This document shows, piece after piece, positions 4,959 to 12,047 of a stretch of 27,648 nucleotides of DNA. Numbering within the stretch: position 1 is the first letter of the stretch; each line of letters opens with the position of its first letter. The stretch is from a virus. A program made the translations under genes and the position numbers. The DNA is taken from IMG/VR virus record IMGVR_UViG_3300010403_000046, positions 1 through 27,648 of that record. The stretch is one strand, 5' to 3'. The notes under the pieces are model-generated. The model saw only the letters and a list, made by a program, of their open reading frames with translations, did not search any database and was not told the DNA's origin.

Positions 4959-5105
4959 TTAGAATTTAATAACTAGTTTACCCTTGTAATAAATCGCCTT
5001 TAGCTCGGTAAAATCCGCCCAATCAAACTGATAAAGCTCTCCTTTCATAATTGATTTTACCAAGTAGATATACTGAAGCTTTTTATAGTGCCTTTGTTTT
5101 TTCAT
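4959..5105 (-). CDS. Hypothetical 48-aa basic protein
   Basis: A 48-residue frame beginning MKKQRHYKKLQYIYLVKSIM and ending IYYKGKLVIKF, rich in Lys and Tyr, probably a small beta/alpha domain. No family is recognised. It sits immediately before the endolysin gene (4-base gap) and its ATG is overlapped (ATGA) by the end of an open frame that contains the hairpin cluster at 5113-5317. No Shine-Dalgarno is visible upstream; translation may depend on the upstream structure or on re-initiation. Confidence 0.5.
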   Translation of the reverse strand: MKKQRHYKKLQYIYLVKSIMKGELYQFDWADFTELKAIYYKGKLVIKF

Positions 5106-5112
5106 AAAAGGT

Positions 5113-5317
5113 GGAGAGAGTAGCTGGGCGAACTACTCCCTCCTATAATAGCGCCCGTTAGTGTCCGTAAACACCGCAAGGCGGTTATTTTTGTGTGCAG
5201 CTTTTCTTTGATGGAGAGCTGCACGAACTCCTGACGGCCACCGGTAGCAGGTGGACGATGGGGCAGGCTATTTGATGTGCTTTTGAAGTGATTATCGGGG
5301 CGGACAATCCTTTGTCC
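5113..5317. other. Intergenic cluster of five hairpins
   Basis: In order: 5113-5123 with 5133-5143 (10 of 11 pairs); a plus-strand terminator-like ACCGC/GCGGT with five T's (5173-5192); GTGCAGCT/AGCTGCAC (5195-5224); CCACC/GGTGG (5238-5254); GGACAA/TTGTCC with a 4-base loop (5302-5317). A perfect TATAAT lies at 5144-5149 on the plus strand. The 220 bases hold no gene I trust. They may control stability or translation inside the lysis transcript, or encode a small RNA. Confidence 0.45.
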
Positions 5318-5326
5318 TGATGTGAA

Positions 5327-5434
5327 TCACCTCCTTCCGAGAAATGGTTTTACAAACTTGAGCCAGGAAGTCCATACGCCGTGTTTAATGGCAATGCGGA
5401 GCTTCGGTTTCTTAGGCCGCTTTTTCTGGGCCAT
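5327..5434 (-). CDS. 35-aa strongly cationic amphipathic peptide
   Basis: A short frame with a strong ribosome binding site (GGGAGG, seven bases before the ATG), overlapping the end of the upstream gene by 23 bases. The product has a Lys/Arg/Pro-rich head (MAQKKRPKKPK) and a tail alternating hydrophobic and basic residues (LRIAIKHGVWTSWLKFVKPF). It resembles membrane-active cationic peptides and lies in the lysis cassette, so a role in membrane disruption is possible but unproven. Just before its TGA is a perfect AAGGAGGTGA sequence with no usable start codon behind it; the same frame then stays open for 74 codons. Confidence 0.6.
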   Translation of the reverse strand: MAQKKRPKKPKLRIAIKHGVWTSWLKFVKPFLGRR

Positions 5435-5609
5435 AGGCCACCTCCCATAGTTCAAATTCCAGTTCTTCCCCCGCCGCAATAGCGTCAGATAATATGGCAT
5501 GTAACTGCCACAGGTCATCCTTGGTTTTGATGGGCTTGCAGAGCCTAAGGGTGCGTTCCTTGTCGGGAACCTCCTCAAGCACGCTGTGCTCAATCGTGTG
5601 TACTATCAC
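5412..5609 (-). CDS. Hypothetical 65-aa acidic protein
   Basis: I start this gene at a GTG (5607-5609) because a GGAGG Shine-Dalgarno lies six bases before it; the frame is open further upstream, but that part is Cys/Gly-rich, overlaps the previous gene and has no start signal. The product is acidic and mostly helical (DKERTLRLCKPIKTKDDLWQ-type first half, AAGEELEFELWEVAYG second half). No family is recognised. It lies between the coiled-coil membrane protein and the cationic peptide gene in the lysis region. Confidence 0.6.
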   Translation of the reverse strand: MIVHTIEHSVLEEVPDKERTLRLCKPIKTKDDLWQLHAILSDAIAAGEELEFELWEVAYGPEKAA

Positions 5610-5674
5610 TTCACACCTCCAATTGTAAGATGCCCCGCGCTGGCCGAATCTGGATTTGACCAACCCAGGACAAC

Positions 5675-6040
5675 TTACCCGATATGGAACCAATATTTTA
5701 AAATAACCGGTGAAAGGAACGAAAGGACAAATAACGCCGCTGCCAAGATAGCTCCCCATCTTAACAAGGTGTCCCGTACCTCTTGTTGGCCTTTTGCAAG
5801 CCCTCCGAAACTGGTCTTGTCGTCTTCGTTGTGTTTGGCCTGGGCTTCTTCCATGCGTTTGATGGTGGCGGTGAAATCCTTCTTCACTTCTTCCACTTCC
5901 GTCTTTAAAGCATAGGCGATATTGGCAGTTTCAATCCGCAGCAAAGAAGACTCAATGTTCTTGAACCGGGTATCGGTCAGCTCTTTTAACCCGTCAATTT
6001 TCGTTTCAAGCACTTTGTTTGTGGTCTCCGTTTCCTCCAT
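5675..6040 (-). CDS. Coiled-coil protein with C-terminal membrane anchor (XhlA-like layout)
   Basis: A 121-residue protein: a long heptad-rich helix at about 1-90 (ETTNKVLETKIDGLKELTDTR ... VKKDFTATIKRMEEAQAKH) and one hydrophobic segment near the end (about 95-115, AILAAALFVLSFLSPVILKY). This is the layout of haemolysin XhlA-type proteins that accompany holin and endolysin in many phages, though it is longer than the usual 70-90 residues. The location at the head of the lysis cassette agrees. It probably anchors to the host membrane. The call rests on architecture rather than on a recognised signature. Confidence 0.6.
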   Translation of the reverse strand: MEETETTNKVLETKIDGLKELTDTRFKNIESSLLRIETANIAYALKTEVEEVKKDFTATIKRMEEAQAKHNEDDKTSFGGLAKGQQEVRDTLLRWGAILAAALFVLSFLSPVILKYWFHIG

Positions 6041-6042
6041 GT

Positions 6043-6246
6043 TTATTCGGGGGTTTCAATCCCGGCGTTATTTAATTCGGCTATCTGCGTCTCAACCCGT
6101 GCAATCTCCGCGCTCAGGGCATCGCGCTGGATCATGAGCCTCTCTTTTTGGGCAATTAAATCCCGGATGTCCAAAACCACCGTCTGGGCCACCATGGAAG
6201 TCCTCTCTACACTAAACTCGTCTAACACTTGTATTTCTACTGACAT
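6043..6246 (-). CDS. Hypothetical 67-aa coiled-coil protein
   Basis: A short protein with a beta-like start (MSVEIQVLDEF) and a helical coiled-coil stretch (about 25-58, DLIAQKERLMIQRDALSAEI). It sits two bases from the neighbouring genes on both sides, between the tail-fibre accessory proteins and the XhlA-like protein. Small coiled coils here often act as trimeric linkers or chaperones for tail fibres, but nothing in the sequence proves this. Confidence 0.55.
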   Translation of the reverse strand: MSVEIQVLDEFSVERTSMVAQTVVLDIRDLIAQKERLMIQRDALSAEIARVETQIAELNNAGIETPE

Positions 6247-6247
6247 A

Positions 6248-6598
6248 TTAAATGGCTGATTTTATTGAATGCCACCGTGAATCTGTGGAAGCATACCCTA
6301 GCTCCAAAGCTTCAAACGGCGGTATCGTTACATCAGCCCCGTTATATATTAATATTCTATTCTCGGCCGTTGACCCGGCATCGTCGTGCTTAATCACCAA
6401 GCTGTTAGTGGGGTCAACGTTTACGATGATAATCCTCGCCCCTGCTATTCCGCCCGTTAGTCCCGTGATAGCATCGTTATTGTTGGCAGGGGTTACATAC
6501 ATTAATGAACCGTCCAAAACCACGTCATCATTAACTGAAGAAACCGTGGTGTATGTTGTTTCGTCTAAAACCTCAAACCCGTTTTGAAATCCAGCCAC
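6248..6598 (-). CDS. Probable small tail-fibre / virion beta-domain protein (116 aa)
   Basis: Beta-rich and low in cysteine. The second half follows a pattern also seen at the C-termini of the fibre at 6976-8946 and of the 14014-14466 protein: a Gly-rich turn, then 'ARIIIVNVDPTNSLVIKHD', a Gly/Asn loop and a final 'SRWHSI' with a conserved Trp. I read this as a shared receptor-binding or capping beta module. It lies in the fibre cluster with one- to two-base gaps. Virion location is inferred. Confidence 0.55.
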   Translation of the reverse strand: MAGFQNGFEVLDETTYTTVSSVNDDVVLDGSLMYVTPANNNDAITGLTGGIAGARIIIVNVDPTNSLVIKHDDAGSTAENRILIYNGADVTIPPFEALELGYASTDSRWHSIKSAI

Positions 6599-6599
6599 G

Positions 6600-6974
6600 T
6601 TATATATTTTTAGTGGTTATTACTAATCTATGGTTGATAGTCGTTAACAGCAGTCCGGTGATTTTCACATCAATCGCATTGGTTCCTGTGTTTGCTACCA
6701 AATCTACCGTTACCCCTACAGGAAACAAACTCAAGGTGTTTTTAATCAATCCCTGTGAACCTCCGAATACCCTGGTAACGCTTCCGCTATTGGTGCGATA
6801 AAAAGCCGATGTATAGGTTCCGTACAAAACGTTTGAATAGTCGTCCTGGGCTGAGAACAGTTCTACGGTAACCACTAGCCCGCTGTTTTTAGCAACGGCA
6901 ATGGAAAATACCGTTTGCTGGGTGCCGTCGGTAGTTTGGTAAGTTAAATTGGCTACGGGAGTTCGGTATGACAT
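6600..6974 (-). CDS. Probable virion-associated beta protein (124 aa)
   Basis: A Thr/Val/Asn-rich protein predicted to be almost entirely beta strand (TVFSIAVAKNSGLVVTVELF ... DVKITGLLLTTINHRLVITT). It is one base from the collagen-like fibre gene upstream and from the next small beta protein downstream, so I place it in the tail-fibre set. No enzyme motif or signal peptide is present and no family is recognised. Confidence 0.55.
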   Translation of the reverse strand: MSYRTPVANLTYQTTDGTQQTVFSIAVAKNSGLVVTVELFSAQDDYSNVLYGTYTSAFYRTNSGSVTRVFGGSQGLIKNTLSLFPVGVTVDLVANTGTNAIDVKITGLLLTTINHRLVITTKNI

Positions 6975-6975
6975 G

Positions 6976-8946
6976 TTAAAGGATTATCCATGCACTTCCG
7001 GTGCTTTGGACGATAATAGTTTGGTATTGGACTGCTAATGTTTGGGTAGTAACCCCATCAATGGTCTGGGAAGAAGTAGTGGCCACGGTAATTACTCCGG
7101 TTCCACTGTTTTTAATTTCATACACCTGTCCAGTGATTCCCACCGCACTTGGCAAAGTAACGGTAAAGGTTCCGGTCTTGCAGTCAACGGTGTAATCACT
7201 GCTCAAAACTGAATACGTTCCACCCACCTGTACATAGGTATATCCGACGCCTCCGTTGAAAGTTTGGGTTCTCGTCCAGGTATTTGCGTTACTCATATTA
7301 AGAATAATCGTCCTTGCGGTGGCTCCCGTGTAAGAACCCGAAAACGTTAGCGAACCATCTCCAGCAGTTAAGGCTGCTAAGGTTCCTCCCAGAGATACAC
7401 CGCTGATGGTGGAATTGGCCAAAAAAGCATTGGCAATAGCAGTTCCATGCCATACTCCCGTAACAATCGTACCTACCGAAGTCAAAGAAGAATTGACTAT
7501 GGATGCAGGCAATGTGGTTCCTGTTAACGAAGCTGCTGCCAGTGTCGGGCTGGTAATTAGTCCGTAATTGGTAAGCGCAGTGCCAATATCCCCGCTCTGC
7601 TGGGCTACGGGAGTTGCAGCAAACCAGGCTTGTCCGGTGGCGTTCACTTGATATCTCAAAGTCCCTCCACTGTAAATTGAGTAAGCCCCCAGGACAACAG
7701 AAGCGTTTGAACCGTTGATGTTAAAAACAATCCCACCGTTGCTTCCCTGAATGTTCGTCCCTCCTCCGCTGGCTATCCCTCCAATTCCGGCGCTATAAGT
7801 CAACGAACCGCCATTTCCCGCGGTATTGGTGGTTCCTCCCCCTGTGGCAGTTCCTCCGTCTCCGGCGACAAAGGTAATTGGCGAACCAGCTCCGCCGGTA
7901 ATGGTCGTGGGCGCACCAGAAGCTAAGGCATTTCCGCCTACACGTCCAACGAACGAAATCGTACCTCCTGCTCCTCCTGTAGAGTTTCCATTAACCGTGC
8001 TGGTAGCGCCTCCAAATCCGGCAGAAAACGAAACACCTCCTCCGTTCGCACCCGTGGCACGTACCGCGCCTGTACCTCCCGGCGAACCTCCGCTTCCTGC
8101 TGAAAAAGAGATATTCCCTCCAATGGCTCCGCGATTTTGGGTGGTTCCATTAATACCCACTCCCCCAGAACCGCTACTGAAACTTATGGCAGCTCCAAGG
8201 CCTCCGGTGGGGTTTCCCGCCACTTGGGTTGAGTTGCCTCCATCACCCAATTGGACAGTAACGGTATCAGCTCCCGTGCCGTTCCCTGAAGGATTTGTAG
8301 CAGGCTGGGTTCCAAGAATATGCAAAATGCTTCCTGAGGGGGCCAGACCAATACCCACCCTTCCGGTAGAAGTATCTACTACTAGGGTGTTATTGAATAC
8401 TCCCGTCTGTTCGACTACCAGCGCAGAAGCGCTGTTGACGTTGATTTTTTGGTCAGCTAGCCAGGTATTTGAGTGGGAGAGATTGAGATCAGCAGTGAGG
8501 CTTGTTGTGCCACCGACAGTTAAGGTGTTGTTGGGGCTGGTGAAGGAGGTAACACCACTGCTAGAAGCACTTGTTTGCTTGTTTATTAAAAACTGTGTCC
8601 TTTGATCTAATATAGAGAGAGCTCTATCTATGCGGGCTACATCGTCTATTGATTTGTTGAAACCCTCTACTTGGGTGGCTTTTATCTTTACATCATTTTC
8701 CGAACCAGTGTTTATCTTTTCTACAATTTGGAGCCTGGTATCGGGCGAGCCATCCCTACCATCCAAACCATTAAGGCCATCCATGCCTGGAATCCCCTGC
8801 TGCCCTTGGTCTCCTTTATCTCCCTTCGGGCCAAAAATAGATTTACCAGGATCTCCTTTGGGACCCACAGGACCAACTCCCCCATCCTTCAGGTTGAGTT
8901 TTTTCTTCAAATCTTCAGCTGCAATTTTTATAGTTATCTTTTTCAA
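6976..8946 (-). CDS. Collagen-like, glycine-rich tail fibre
   Basis: A 656-residue adhesin. After a short helical N-terminus come about fifteen Gly-X-Y triplets (21-67, e.g. GPKGDPGKSIFGPKGDKGDQ), which form a trimeric collagen helix; a coiled-coil at about 95-125; then a long Gly/Ser/Thr-rich region (about 230-420) with repeats of the type GG..ISFSAGxGG; and a beta-rich tip ending in SAWIIL. It starts at a TTG that overlaps the upstream stop (TTGA) with GGAA seven bases before. It would bind the host surface. The repeats suggest variation by recombination. Confidence 0.88.
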   Translation of the reverse strand: MKKITIKIAAEDLKKKLNLKDGGVGPVGPKGDPGKSIFGPKGDKGDQGQQGIPGMDGLNGLDGRDGSPDTRLQIVEKINTGSENDVKIKATQVEGFNKSIDDVARIDRALSILDQRTQFLINKQTSASSSGVTSFTSPNNTLTVGGTTSLTADLNLSHSNTWLADQKINVNSASALVVEQTGVFNNTLVVDTSTGRVGIGLAPSGSILHILGTQPATNPSGNGTGADTVTVQLGDGGNSTQVAGNPTGGLGAAISFSSGSGGVGINGTTQNRGAIGGNISFSAGSGGSPGGTGAVRATGANGGGVSFSAGFGGATSTVNGNSTGGAGGTISFVGRVGGNALASGAPTTITGGAGSPITFVAGDGGTATGGGTTNTAGNGGSLTYSAGIGGIASGGGTNIQGSNGGIVFNINGSNASVVLGAYSIYSGGTLRYQVNATGQAWFAATPVAQQSGDIGTALTNYGLITSPTLAAASLTGTTLPASIVNSSLTSVGTIVTGVWHGTAIANAFLANSTISGVSLGGTLAALTAGDGSLTFSGSYTGATARTIILNMSNANTWTRTQTFNGGVGYTYVQVGGTYSVLSSDYTVDCKTGTFTVTLPSAVGITGQVYEIKNSGTGVITVATTSSQTIDGVTTQTLAVQYQTIIVQSTGSAWIIL

Positions 8947-9131
8947 ATTATTTCCAATTCTACGGTTATGTCTTCGTTCGCTTCGTTTATTAGGGTGTTT
9001 AGCGTGTCTTGCAAACTAACCATATTGTTTTCAATGGCAATAAACTCTTTTGCCAAAGCCACTTCCTTGCCTTTTTCAAGATTTGAAGCTTTTTCCAGTA
9101 TTTTTGTTAGTTTTTCCTTGGCTATTGACAT
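8943..9131 (-). CDS. Small coiled-coil protein before the tail fibre (62 aa)
   Basis: I begin at the ATG at 9129-9131 (MSIAKEKLTKILEKASNLEK) rather than at an in-frame TTG 42 bases upstream, which lies inside the inverted-repeat leader of the divergent gene. The protein is one long helix with heptads and an acidic end. Its stop overlaps the TTG start of the fibre, so the two are co-translated; a fibre chaperone or attachment linker is possible. No Shine-Dalgarno is visible. Confidence 0.6.
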   Translation of the reverse strand: MSIAKEKLTKILEKASNLEKGKEVALAKEFIAIENNMVSLQDTLNTLINEANEDITVELEII

Positions 9132-9152
9132 ATGTGATTTAAGGAGTAATAT
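9125..9152 (+). promoter_or_regulatory. Promoter of the plus-strand cargo cassette
   Basis: A perfect TTGACA (9125-9130), 16 bases, then TAATAT (9147-9152). Transcription would start near 9159, at the edge of the leader inverted repeats. Confidence 0.55.
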
Positions 9153-9163
9153 ATAGATATTAT

Positions 9164-9210
9164 TAACCTTCAATTTTTAGGAGCCAGTTTTCTTGAAGGT
9201 TAGCTGGCTC
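9164..9210 (+). promoter_or_regulatory. Leader with two mutually exclusive hairpins
   Basis: TAACCTTCAA (9164-9173) pairs perfectly with TTGAAGGTTA (9193-9202), and GAGCCAG (9181-9187) pairs with CTGGCTC (9204-9210). The arms interleave and only one base separates 9202 from 9204, too short for a pseudoknot, so the two hairpins compete. The element lies directly between promoter and start codon. Confidence 0.5.
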
Positions 9211-9224
9211 TTAAAATACAAATT

Positions 9225-10172
9225 ATGAAAAAACTTATTGCTATTGCGGCGTTGCTGTTCGTACCTCTTTTCGCTTCGGCCTCAATTGACCACAATCTCT
9301 ATTATGGGATGCGCAACAACGATGATGTCCGTGAGCTTCAAGAATTTCTTATCTCTAACGGGGATCTCGTCGGTACTCCGGCCACCGGGAACTTTCTCTC
9401 CCTGACTTTGGCGGCGGTAAAGCACTATCAAAGTACTCATAATATCTCAACCACCGGCTATGTAGGGGTTCTCACTCGCACCTCCGTAAACAGTGAACTT
9501 AATCTGGCTTTGCAAGGTTCCAATGAAGCTTCCACCCAGGAAACGGGTACTCCGCCCCCTGCGCCTATAGTCCAGAACACTACTAACGATGTAGTTTCTC
9601 AACTCCAAGCGCAGAACGCGTTGTTACAGCAGCAGTTAAATGCCCTTAACAGTCAGAACTCCACTATTCAGCAGCAACAGACTATCATTAATCAAATTGT
9701 CCAAAATACGAACCAAATTGCGCAGAATACGGCTCCTACGCCGACACCTGCACCAACTCCTACTCCAGTTCCCCCTGTCCCACCGGCTCCGATAGTATAT
9801 GTTCCAGCTCCAACCACTCCTCCGGTTATTAACTTTGAACCAGGAACTGGCAATTATTTGGGAAAAATTACAGTAAACTCTAGTTGGTCTTACACTGCTA
9901 TGGAAGTAAGATATGAAATTATTTCTTCTAATTTTTCTACCGGAGATATTCAAGTTCATGTAGGTACAGTAAGCGGCCAAGGTTCAAATTTTGGCATTAT
10001 CTCTGGATTATCCTTACCTCTAAACTCGGGAATATCTTTTTTTGCTTCTCGTCCCCTAACCGGAACTGGGTCATTTGTATTTCATCTAACCTCTGTTAAA
10101 GTCTCTAATCAGGATGGGATTATATTTAATATTCCCCTAGGCTATTCCAGCCAGACAGTTACTTTTAATTAA
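9225..10172 (+). CDS. Secreted peptidoglycan-binding protein (candidate moron)
   Basis: One of only two confident plus-strand genes. Residues 1-20 are a standard signal peptide (MKKLIAIAALLFVPLFASAS). A PG_binding_1 domain follows (about 25-92, DVRELQEFLISNGDL ... TGNFLSLTLAAVKHYQ ... TTGYVGVLTRTSVN), then a Gln/Asn-rich coiled coil (about 120-168), a Thr/Pro linker (171-200) and a beta-rich domain (205-315). The arrangement matches secreted cell-wall proteins of Patescibacteria and is not a lysis enzyme: no catalytic residues are present. With its own promoter and opposite direction it looks like a cargo gene altering the host surface. Confidence 0.85.
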   Translation: MKKLIAIAALLFVPLFASASIDHNLYYGMRNNDDVRELQEFLISNGDLVGTPATGNFLSLTLAAVKHYQSTHNISTTGYVGVLTRTSVNSELNLALQGSNEASTQETGTPPPAPIVQNTTNDVVSQLQAQNALLQQQLNALNSQNSTIQQQQTIINQIVQNTNQIAQNTAPTPTPAPTPTPVPPVPPAPIVYVPAPTTPPVINFEPGTGNYLGKITVNSSWSYTAMEVRYEIISSNFSTGDIQVHVGTVSGQGSNFGIISGLSLPLNSGISFFASRPLTGTGSFVFHLTSVKVSNQDGIIFNIPLGYSSQTVTFN

Positions 10173-10196
10173 ATGAACTAAGCGACATTCTCTAGG

Positions 10197-10224
10197 ATTC
10201 AAGTTTTGTGTATTTGTCTTGAAT
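10197..10224 (+). repeat. Inverted repeat between the two plus-strand genes
   Basis: ATTCAAG and CTTGAAT pair perfectly around 14 bases. No U-tract follows, so it is not a clear terminator; it may be an operator or a transcript-processing site. Confidence 0.35.
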
Positions 10225-10239
10225 AAATCGCGGTAAGAT

Positions 10240-10413
10240 ATGTTTGAAGGCCTATCTAAGTACAAAATCAATCACCCTGTTATATTTTTCTTTGTCTTAG
10301 GTTGCATAGTTTTGGTAATCCATGATTACGGAGTCCAAGATGGTACGATGTATATCATTGATTTTTGTTTAGGCATATTTCTCTATAAGTTCATTGCTGG
10401 GATTCGCGACTAG
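10240..10413 (+). CDS. Small two-helix membrane protein (57 aa)
   Basis: A 57-residue plus-strand frame with two hydrophobic segments, about 14-27 (PVIFFFVLGCIVLV) and 38-53 (YIIDFCLGIFLYKFIA), joined by a charged loop (IHDYGVQDG). It follows the secreted protein gene by 67 bases and overlaps the 3' end of the convergent virion gene by 23 bases. A weak GGTAAG lies before the ATG. It could be a superinfection-exclusion or anchoring partner; this is inference from topology and neighbourhood. Confidence 0.5.
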   Translation: MFEGLSKYKINHPVIFFFVLGCIVLVIHDYGVQDGTMYIIDFCLGIFLYKFIAGIRD

Positions 10414-12046
10414 TGCTAATAGCAGGCATCTTATTCGGAAGGTCGTTCACTTTTTTAGCGTATTTCTTAAGTGTTTCTAAAATTACACTATCTGAAGCAT
10501 TTGTTAATTTCTCAATAGTCTTGAGGTTTTTTCCTAATGCAGATTCTAAATCAAGGGAATTCATCGTTTTTAGCCCAACGTTAGAGGGGAATAACTTAGC
10601 GACAAAACCCTTTACTGATCCCAATGTTGCCCAATCCCCTACTATGCCCAAAGCCCTGCCTATCTTTTCCCCAAGGCTTCTTTTCATAATGCGATTAGAA
10701 AGTTGCTCAACTTTTGTAGCCATTCTATCGGCCATATCTTTTACTTTAATCAAAGAACTGGCATTTTTATCCATTGCTACAGCACTTTCATCCTTCAAAA
10801 AGCTTCGTGCCTCATCTTTTACGGCCGTTCTGGTATTTTCATAGGCTTTGGAATTTACACTAGTTAGGGGTTGACCTGTTTTATCAGAAAAAGCTTTAAA
10901 TCCTTTGCCATATTCCTTAGCAATATTATTTATTTCAACAGGAGTTAAGCCTTCTGTATTTGCTTTTTTAATTAATCCGCTAATTCTGCTAACATCAGCC
11001 TTGCTTCTAGTTTTTGTATAAAGTTCTTTTAGATCTGATAACGCTGTTTTCGTGCTAGGTAAATTCTTTAACTTAGCCGATCCACCCACTTTCTGATATT
11101 CAGCATCAACAGCCGATATTTTTTCATTTACTTTATTTTCCAAAAAGTCCTTGAGCTGTTCATACGTTGGCTTCTTGGGTAACCCACTAAAATCAACATT
11201 AGCCGCTACCTTCTGGGCGGTTTTTGTTTCAAAGGCATTCTTGGGTTGAAATATCTTGCCGGTAGCCTCTTTAAACTGATCAGCAGCTGGAACTCCCTTT
11301 GGCGTTACTGTATCAACAATCTTCGGTATTCCTTTGGTTACCGGACTTGCGACTTTGCTTATGGCATTATTAAATTGTTCTCCGGCCCCTGCTTTTTCAG
11401 CTAATCCACTTGCAACAAGTACGAGGGGAGCAATATTCTCCACGGGTTGTTCTACGATATGTTTTGTTGCTGCTTCAAAATTGCCACTAAAAATATCCTG
11501 TAAAAATTGCGGAGTTACTGCTTTTAATGCATTTTTATAGATATCAGGCATTTGTCCTGGTTTATCCCCACCTGACGTAAGGGCTTTTCCTAGAATAGAT
11601 AATGGATTTTCTCCCGTTTCTTTTGAATAATTCTGGATCTGTTGATAGGTTTCTCCTACGTGCTTTGCAATATCAACCACATTCTTTACCGGATTCAGGA
11701 AATTGAGAGCTCCAGTCCCTGCGTTAACTGTAGAAGTAGGTAAGTTCCCAGCCGTTTTCAAAGCAGTTTTAAGGGTGCCGTCTTCGGGAGCAGCCTTAAA
11801 GGGAGCTGGAATAGCGGGTATTCCTTCGGTCAGTACCCTGGCAGCTGCGGTCTGCTCAGGAGCTACAGGATTGCTTTGTTTTACAGGTTCTACTGTTTGG
11901 GATCCTTTTAAAATATAATTCCCGGTTTCATCTTTTGTGTAGTTATCTACATAAGCCTGAACATCTTGCCTGCTTTTATTGGCCTTAATTAGAGCATCTA
12001 TGTTCTGCTTTAATTGTGTTTCGTTTAATGTTTGTGTTAGTGGCAT
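10391..12046 (-). CDS. Probable internal virion / ejection protein (551 aa)
   Basis: A long, Ala/Lys-rich, mostly helical protein with no signal peptide. The N-terminal 60 residues read like a small packing domain (LNETQLKQNIDALIKANKSR); about 90-300 contain amphipathic helices with Gly/Pro breaks; about 300-500 are helical bundles (EQLKDFLENKVNEKISAVDA). In podoviruses such proteins are stored in the head and injected to build the channel across the envelope. It sits one base after the transglycosylase-containing protein, as in the T7 gp14-gp16 block. No sequence family is recognised, so function is by size, composition and position. Confidence 0.6.
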   Translation of the reverse strand: MPLTQTLNETQLKQNIDALIKANKSRQDVQAYVDNYTKDETGNYILKGSQTVEPVKQSNPVAPEQTAAARVLTEGIPAIPAPFKAAPEDGTLKTALKTAGNLPTSTVNAGTGALNFLNPVKNVVDIAKHVGETYQQIQNYSKETGENPLSILGKALTSGGDKPGQMPDIYKNALKAVTPQFLQDIFSGNFEAATKHIVEQPVENIAPLVLVASGLAEKAGAGEQFNNAISKVASPVTKGIPKIVDTVTPKGVPAADQFKEATGKIFQPKNAFETKTAQKVAANVDFSGLPKKPTYEQLKDFLENKVNEKISAVDAEYQKVGGSAKLKNLPSTKTALSDLKELYTKTRSKADVSRISGLIKKANTEGLTPVEINNIAKEYGKGFKAFSDKTGQPLTSVNSKAYENTRTAVKDEARSFLKDESAVAMDKNASSLIKVKDMADRMATKVEQLSNRIMKRSLGEKIGRALGIVGDWATLGSVKGFVAKLFPSNVGLKTMNSLDLESALGKNLKTIEKLTNASDSVILETLKKYAKKVNDLPNKMPAISTSRESQQ

Positions 12047-12047
12047 A

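Noticed and set aside
5435-5593. Longer upstream version of the 35-aa gene, and upstream extension of the 65-aa gene to 5759
   Set aside because: The extensions have no Shine-Dalgarno and overlap neighbours, while GGGAGG and GGAGG lie correctly before the shorter starts.
7826-8605. Long plus-strand open frame rich in Pro and Val
   Set aside because: It is the reverse complement of the glycine-rich part of the tail fibre; Gly codons read as Pro on the other strand and suppress stops. No start signal.
9132-9173. TTG start giving a 76-aa version of the 62-aa coiled-coil protein
   Set aside because: The extra 14 residues are encoded by the inverted-repeat leader and have no RBS; the internal ATG is better placed.
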